Source: CAYPEL01 sp964409635 (lineage in GTDB: Bacteria; Pseudomonadota; Gammaproteobacteria; DSM-19610). Taken from it: a DNA stretch of 9,057 bases. The translations under genes were made by a program, and so were the position numbers. The notes under the pieces were generated by a model. It did not search any database, had not been told where the DNA came from, and saw nothing but the letters and a program-made list of their open reading frames with translations. The stretch spans positions 1-9,057 of the forward strand of contig CAYPEL010000119.1 in NCBI GenBank assembly GCA_964409635.1. The letters run 5' to 3'. The first letter of the stretch is position 1. The number at the start of each line of letters is the position of its first letter. Positions 4,895-9,057 of this stretch are shown in pieces.

Positions 4895-6915
4895 GCCACG
4901 TTCGCCTCCCGCTTAGCCGGTAATGTAAAATGAAAGACAGCTCCTGACTCTTTAACTGTATCTAGCCATAAACGCCCGTCATGCGCTTCAATAATCGACT
5001 GACTGATTGACAAGCCCATACCCATGCCGTCAGCTTTTGTGGTATGGAAAGGTTTAAATATCTGGCTCGCGTTCTCAACATCCAGTCCCTGTCCGTTATC
5101 CCTTACTGTTACCAGAACTGAACCCGTGCCGTCATTACCGGTGCTGATGGATATGGCACCTTTTTCAATACCCGCCAGGTGAATTGCATCCAGACTATTA
5201 CGCACCAGGTTCAAAATGACCTGTTCAATTTGAATGGCTGCCGCCGGAATCAAGGGCACATGCTGGGTCAGGTCTGCCTGCAACTCTACACCTTTCACGC
5301 GCGCTTCTGTTGCGGTCATACCGATAACATCTTTTACAAGGTCATTGACATCAACTAATTCGCGCTGTGAATTGTCTTTCCTTACAAACTCCCTGAGGCG
5401 GCGGATAATTTCACCGGCGCGACCCGCCTGTACAGCGGTCTGTTTTATGCCATAGACAAGCTTTTCAGTATCTTCGTGACCGGAATGCAGCATATTGAGG
5501 CAGGCATTGGCATAGGTTGAGATAGCGGTTAATGGCTGATTGAGCTCGTGCGCAAGGCCGGATGCCATTTCCCCCATCGTATTGATACGTGCCAGGTGAG
5601 TGATCTGGGCTTGCCGCTCGCGTGATTCCTCTTCCATTTTCTTGCGGTCGGTTACGTCTCTGCAAGATATGCGCAGCTCGCTCATTTCAGAACTGCTTCC
5701 AGTGATGAGGATGATTCGTTCGTGTACCCAGATAACAGTCCCGTCTTTTTTTATTTTCCGGAATTCAATTTCGCTGTGTTCTTTTCTTTCGGAGAATATC
5801 TTTTCTAGATGTATTTTTACAACAGGCAAGTCATCCGGGTAAATGATTTTCCATACCGGTTCCATGATCAATTCATCCTGTCTATAACCGAGTGTCTGGG
5901 CTCCGAAGCGGTTGATAGAAAGCACCATGCCGTTTTCGGAAACGGTAAAATACATGTCAGGTGTGCTGTCGTATAGCTGCTGGATATGCTGTTCACTAGT
6001 GCGTAATGCCTGTTCGGCTTGTTTTCGTTCGGCAACCTCGGTTTGAAGCACCGAGTTGGATTGAACGAGATCAGAGCTTGTACGTTTTAACCGGAGAAAC
6101 GTTATAACAAGATAAGCGAGCAAAGCCAGCGAGGATACGTAGAGCAACGAACGAAATGTCTGTGCATGTCGGTTTTCCTGATCAAGCTTCAGCTTATAGC
6201 CCTGCATCAGGGTGTCGATGTCATTTTTCACGGGCAGGTTTGTTAGCTTTGAAAGTAGCTGATCAGTATTTTCCTGGTATTCTATAATTATTCCCAAGTG
6301 GTTTATCAAGCCATCGATGTCTGGATGAAGTGTTTCAGAAAGTTCAGGTTTCAAATTTTCAAAACGATTTATCCAATTTAACATTAAAGCGGTTGGTGTC
6401 TTTTCACCTGACAAGCTATACCGTAAAATAGTGCGGGATAATGCAGGCATATTGCTTATCTGACTCGAAATTTCGCCCGCACCAGAGTGTAATACCTTTT
6501 CGCTAAGCTCAGATGCACTTGTTAGAAAATAGGCCAAGGAATTCTTGAGCACGGAATTCGATTCCTGGTAATCATAAGTATACTGGCGCTGCAGTGCCAG
6601 ATTCATTTGCAGACGTTCTAAGGTTGGAGATAGATCAGTCATTCCCATCGCTTGGATTGATATTGGGCCTTGCATTAGCCGTGCAGTCAAATCCTGAACC
6701 TGATGCATGTTATGCATGATGGAGTCATAATTGGATAACAGACTGTAGCGTATGCGTACCAGGTCATGACGCAGCATCGCTTCTTGGTGAGACAATACAT
6801 GCAGGTAATCTTCGGCTTCTTGGAAAGCCTTATGGTTAACCCGGGCATGGATAAAAAGATAGGTGATCAATATGACCAGTGATACACCAATGACGAAATT
6901 AATTATTCGCGCCAT
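4891..6915 (-). CDS. PAS-containing membrane sensor histidine kinase with large periplasmic domain
   Basis: A 674-residue kinase. TM1 is about 7-24. It is followed by some 230 mostly helical periplasmic residues and TM2 (about 256-275). The periplasmic part (motifs HQEAMLRHDLVRIRYSLL and SNYD near 43-64) resembles the DAHL sensor domain as I remember it. A coiled coil (280-310) leads into a PAS domain (about 311-425) ending in the usual DVTDRKKMEEE. The HisKA box has phospho-acceptor His456 (GLAHELNQPL). The ATPase domain has N-box residues Asn569 and Asn573, the G1 box DNGQG (606-610), the F-box FKPFHTTK and the G2 box GMGMGLS. All catalytic motifs are intact. The order fits the FixL/TodS/DctB class that pairs with FixJ-type regulators. 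Its start lies 13 bases inside the end of the cytochrome peroxidase gene, with only a weak ribosome binding site. Translation therefore probably depends on the upstream gene. The ligand is unknown. Confidence 0.92.
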   Translation of the reverse strand: MARIINFVIGVSLVILITYLFIHARVNHKAFQEAEDYLHVLSHQEAMLRHDLVRIRYSLLSNYDSIMHNMHQVQDLTARLMQGPISIQAMGMTDLSPTLERLQMNLALQRQYTYDYQESNSVLKNSLAYFLTSASELSEKVLHSGAGEISSQISNMPALSRTILRYSLSGEKTPTALMLNWINRFENLKPELSETLHPDIDGLINHLGIIIEYQENTDQLLSKLTNLPVKNDIDTLMQGYKLKLDQENRHAQTFRSLLYVSSLALLAYLVITFLRLKRTSSDLVQSNSVLQTEVAERKQAEQALRTSEQHIQQLYDSTPDMYFTVSENGMVLSINRFGAQTLGYRQDELIMEPVWKIIYPDDLPVVKIHLEKIFSERKEHSEIEFRKIKKDGTVIWVHERIILITGSSSEMSELRISCRDVTDRKKMEEESRERQAQITHLARINTMGEMASGLAHELNQPLTAISTYANACLNMLHSGHEDTEKLVYGIKQTAVQAGRAGEIIRRLREFVRKDNSQRELVDVNDLVKDVIGMTATEARVKGVELQADLTQHVPLIPAAAIQIEQVILNLVRNSLDAIHLAGIEKGAISISTGNDGTGSVLVTVRDNGQGLDVENASQIFKPFHTTKADGMGMGLSISQSIIEAHDGRLWLDTVKESGAVFHFTLPAKREANVA

Positions 6916-7931
6916 AGTGCTTGCCCATTCAATTCACCGGTCAGAGTATGCAGAAAATTGACAATAGCATCGATATCCTGGTCAGGTAAGATCCGCCCGA
7001 GTTGGTAGCGGGCCATGGTTTTGACGGCAACTTCCAGTTGGTCTGTAGAGGCATCATGAAAATAGGGCGCTGTCAGTGCAACATTGCGTAGACTTGGTAC
7101 TTTAAAACGGTGTTTATCGGCTTCACGCTGTGTCACATTGTAACGCCCCAGATCGGCCGGAGTTTCATCACCACGATCAACAAAATAATCACCCATAACT
7201 CCCAGGGTGGCAATCATGTTTCCACCGACATTGACGCCCTGGTGGCAGGCAACGCAACCATACTGCTTGAACAACAGATAGCCGCGCAATTCTTCCTGAT
7301 TTATTGCATCTTTTGTACCCCGTAAATATTGGTCAAAGCGGCTATTGGGCGTGATTAAAGACATTTCGAAAGTGGCAATCGAATCAGCAATAGTTTCCGG
7401 GCTTATTTCTTTTTTGTAGAGGCTGTCGAAAGCTTTACGGTATTCAGGATTTTGTTTAAACTGTGGCAAGACCTCAGACCAGTCAGGTTTCATACGGTGA
7501 TTAATAGCAGTGAGTGCTTGTTCCTTCAGCGAGGTAAATGCGCCGTCCCAATTAAAAATATGCTGGAGTCCGGTATTGAGTACAGTCAGGGTATTACGGC
7601 TGCGTATGCTGCCATCATCCCCAACAGAAAAATCGAGTCCGTCAGCGCCACCTTTTGCCATACTGTGGCATGTTGCACATGACGTATTTCCTGAAGCGGA
7701 TAGACGTTTCTCATAGAAAAGCAACTCTCCCAGCGCAACTATTTTTGCATTAAGCTTGATTTCAAGGGGAATGGGTTGAATGGGCTCCGGATTGACCATA
7801 ACGGAGGGTATTTCAATCTGTGGCTGATCGCCGTCTCGTGCAACATTGATGCCGTGATCGGACTGCCAGACAACGAAACCGATCATGAGCAGTAACAGAA
7901 ATGAAATCAGGTAGCCCGCCTTTCCCGGCAT
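6903..7931 (-). CDS. membrane-anchored diheme cytochrome c peroxidase / MauG-family protein
   Basis: A 342-residue protein of the bacterial diheme cytochrome c peroxidase family, acting on the periplasmic side. Residues 5-22 form a hydrophobic segment without a clear signal peptidase site, so it is probably an uncleaved anchor. Two c-heme motifs are present: CATCH (85-89, peroxidatic heme in the family) and CVACH (226-230, electron-transfer heme). Family blocks GELLFYEKRLS, RNTLTVLN, NWDGAFTSLKEQA, SRFDQYL, VPSLRNVALTAPYFHD and MARYQLG are all visible. Met306 probably ligates the second heme. Compared with Pseudomonas CcpA as I remember it, Asp105 takes the place of His71, and NHRMK replaces the NSVEM block carrying catalytic Glu114. 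The peroxidase activity is therefore doubtful. An ATG at 7937 is also in frame, but AAGGAG (7944-7939) lies only one base from it and seven from the ATG at 7931, which decides the start. It overlaps the kinase gene by 13 bases. Confidence 0.9.
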   Translation of the reverse strand: MPGKAGYLISFLLLLMIGFVVWQSDHGINVARDGDQPQIEIPSVMVNPEPIQPIPLEIKLNAKIVALGELLFYEKRLSASGNTSCATCHSMAKGGADGLDFSVGDDGSIRSRNTLTVLNTGLQHIFNWDGAFTSLKEQALTAINHRMKPDWSEVLPQFKQNPEYRKAFDSLYKKEISPETIADSIATFEMSLITPNSRFDQYLRGTKDAINQEELRGYLLFKQYGCVACHQGVNVGGNMIATLGVMGDYFVDRGDETPADLGRYNVTQREADKHRFKVPSLRNVALTAPYFHDASTDQLEVAVKTMARYQLGRILPDQDIDAIVNFLHTLTGELNGQALWRE

Positions 7932-7997
7932 AGACATGCTCCTTAAACACCCTCAGCGTTTTTGATATCGCTCGTTCTTAACATAGAACTCACAGAT

Positions 7998-8129
7998 TGC
8001 TTGGCTGCAGACGCTATAAAACTGAATAATAGCAGCCGCTGCCCAAGTAATTGTTCTGTACAGTGCTGAAATTTACAATTCAGTGCAGCCAAGCATACCC
8101 GCTGTGTATGATTATGTAACCTGCTTGGC
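7998..8129. repeat. three TGCTTGGC copies in alternating orientation
   Basis: TGCTTGGCTGCA (7998-8009) and its exact reverse complement TGCAGCCAAGCA (8084-8095) form 12-base arms around 74 bases. A third copy, TGCTTGGC (8122-8129), is complementary to the last eight bases of the middle arm. An inner pair, CTGAAT (8022-8027) and ATTCAG (8078-8083), extends the larger stem. In a minus-strand RNA the middle arm could pair with only one of the two outer arms at a time. Alternatively the copies are operator sites. No target-site duplication flanks the 98-base inverted repeat, so a mobile element is not supported. Confidence 0.65.
8026..8034 (-). promoter_or_regulatory. candidate extended -10 promoter of the peroxidase-kinase-regulator operon
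   Basis: The minus strand reads TGCTATTAT: an extended -10 TG, one base, then TATTAT (five of six consensus). The -35 position is poor, as is common for extended -10 promoters. Transcription would start near 8019 and give a leader of about 88 bases containing the TGCAGCCAAGCA arm. The promoter lies inside the loop of the 12-base inverted repeat, so a protein binding the arms could loop or block it. Confidence 0.35.
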
Positions 8130-8245
8130 GCGAATATTTACCGTTATTCTGGCATCTTTAAATTGTATAGGTATCATTATCTAAGTACTTCTACGTATCT
8201 ATGAGTTACTCTAGGGGCATACCTGTTAAGAGAATAATCCGGCAT

Positions 8246-9057
8246 CTAAAGCATAAAACCCAAATCCCGTTCCACGAATTTATCCAGGTGAGGGAAAATG
8301 ACAGACAGATCACTGTCGGTCACGCCCATCCACCTGGCAAGGGTAGCACTGTATTGGTTCGTGGAATAGCCTGGTATAAAGCGCCCTGAGCCGACATCAG
8401 CGGGCCCAAACAGTTGTCTGCCCCGGTGTTTTTCTTGGGGCTGGTCAGTATACTCAACCGGTTCACCGTGAATTTTACCACCGTCTACCGCGCCACCCAT
8501 GACCAGATAATCACTGGACCAGGCGTGATCGCTGCCATCACCGTTGCTGGTCAGTGTCCGACCGAATTCTGAAGCCGTGAAGGTGGTAACACTGTTTTCC
8601 ATGCCCAGTTCTTCGAGTGTACGCTGGAAGCTGAACAGGGCATTATTGAGTGTCGTCAACTTTATTGCATGATCATTTAGCAGGTTGCTGTGCGTATCCC
8701 AGCCACCTGCTGCAACAAAAATAATCTGGCGTTTCATCCCCAGTTGTTCACGCACAGTGATTAGTTCCGCAGCGGTGCGTAGTTGCACAGCCAGATTGTT
8801 GTTCGTGTCATAGGGCGTCTGCAACGAGGCGCTTTGTTGCAGCGCATCCCGTAACAGGCCTGCACGGCGCCGTGTATCCATGAAGGCGTTTGCTGCCTGG
8901 CGTTGTAGTATGTCACTGCGTTGTATATTTAACAGGGCATCCCATGCCTCGGTACGCGCTGACTCCCAGCGGGGACTGCCGCTACCATCGAAATGCCTGA
9001 AGGTACTGGCTCCCTGTCCGCCGCGCAGTCCGAAAGCACGGGTGACGTTACCGGTTT
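8246..9057 (-). CDS. DUF1501 family protein, 5' end outside the window
   Basis: The reading frame stays open from the stop at 8246 to the window edge, giving the C-terminal 269 or so residues. The earliest visible residues read TGNVTRAFGLRGG, and the Met encoded at 8881 is internal. Signature blocks of DUF1501 (PF07394, alkaline phosphatase/sulfatase-like fold) are present: FVAAGGWDTHS with the metal-site-like GGWDTH, TASEFGRT, DHAWSSDYLVMGGAV followed by GGKIHG, and near the end GRFIPGYSTNQYSATLARWMGV. Family members are usually around 400-480 residues with a Tat signal, so roughly the first third is missing here. They are often encoded beside DUF1800 proteins; that gene, if present, would lie beyond position 9057. 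The enzymatic activity of the family is not established. It is co-oriented with the peroxidase operon and about 300 bases upstream of it. Confidence 0.88.
   Translation of the reverse strand, partial: TGNVTRAFGLRGGQGASTFRHFDGSGSPRWESARTEAWDALLNIQRSDILQRQAANAFMDTRRRAGLLRDALQQSASLQTPYDTNNNLAVQLRTAAELITVREQLGMKRQIIFVAAGGWDTHSNLLNDHAIKLTTLNNALFSFQRTLEELGMENSVTTFTASEFGRTLTSNGDGSDHAWSSDYLVMGGAVDGGKIHGEPVEYTDQPQEKHRGRQLFGPADVGSGRFIPGYSTNQYSATLARWMGVTDSDLSVIFPHLDKFVERDLGFML

Larger units (their letters stand above)
7945..8245. other. intergenic region upstream of the peroxidase operon
   Basis: About 300 bases lie between the DUF1501 stop and the peroxidase start, with no supported coding frame. It holds the three TGCTTGGC copies, a candidate extended -10 promoter, the 8-base palindrome CTGTACAG (8057-8064) and a loose similarity between 8142-8161 and 8231-8250 around GGCATCT. 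No clear terminator follows the DUF1501 gene, so read-through into the peroxidase operon is possible. Confidence 0.6.

Noticed and set aside
7998..8095. 98-base inverted repeat as a miniature transposable element
   Set aside because: No target-site duplication flanks it, a third arm lies outside it, and it contains a candidate promoter for the adjacent gene.
8201..8389. 62-codon plus-strand frame
   Set aside because: It overlaps the 3' end of the well-supported DUF1501 gene antisense and has no ribosome binding site or recognisable domain.

Overview
The window looks like chromosomal DNA from a proteobacterium, most likely a gammaproteobacterium of moderate GC. This rests on the close similarity of two proteins to Escherichia coli MoaB and FrmA, on glutathione-dependent formaldehyde oxidation, on a classic -24/-12 (sigma54) promoter, and on a FixL/FixJ-style two-component pair next to a diheme cytochrome c peroxidase homologue. 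No transposase, integrase, tRNA, rRNA or CRISPR array is visible. The assignment comes from recognising protein families, not from a database search.

Layout. Positions 1-1051 (+): a short leader region with an 11-codon mini-ORF, then moaB (molybdopterin biosynthesis), then a 73-residue protein with a ferredoxin-like secondary-structure pattern. Positions 1081-2076 (-): a seven-helix membrane protein with a cytoplasmic tail and no recognisable output domain, ending in a hairpin that may terminate it. Positions 2077-2459: apparently non-coding. Positions 2460-2859 (-): a compact monocistronic unit made of a sigma54 promoter, a secreted two-EF-hand protein of 83 residues and a 3' UTR with three hairpins, the last being a strong intrinsic terminator. 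Positions 2860-3101: the divergent regulatory region between that unit and the class III alcohol dehydrogenase gene (3102-4211, +).

Positions 4268-9057 (-) hold the most interesting part. In transcription order it runs: a DUF1501 protein (5' end outside the window); a gap of about 300 bases with three copies of TGCTTGGC in alternating orientation; a membrane-anchored diheme CCP/MauG-family protein; a PAS-containing sensor histidine kinase with a large, probably helical periplasmic domain; and a FixJ/NarL-type response regulator. The peroxidase and kinase genes overlap by 13 bases and the kinase and regulator genes by 4, so the three are probably translationally coupled. The CCP homologue keeps both heme-binding motifs but seems to lack two residues important for peroxidase chemistry in Pseudomonas CcpA (His71 and Glu114). 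This suggests it may be a redox sensor or an unusual oxidase feeding the kinase rather than a housekeeping peroxidase.

The dehydrogenase converges with this operon and also lacks a hallmark residue, the glutathione-binding Arg115 of human ADH5. Whether the two-component system controls the dehydrogenase is not shown by the sequence.
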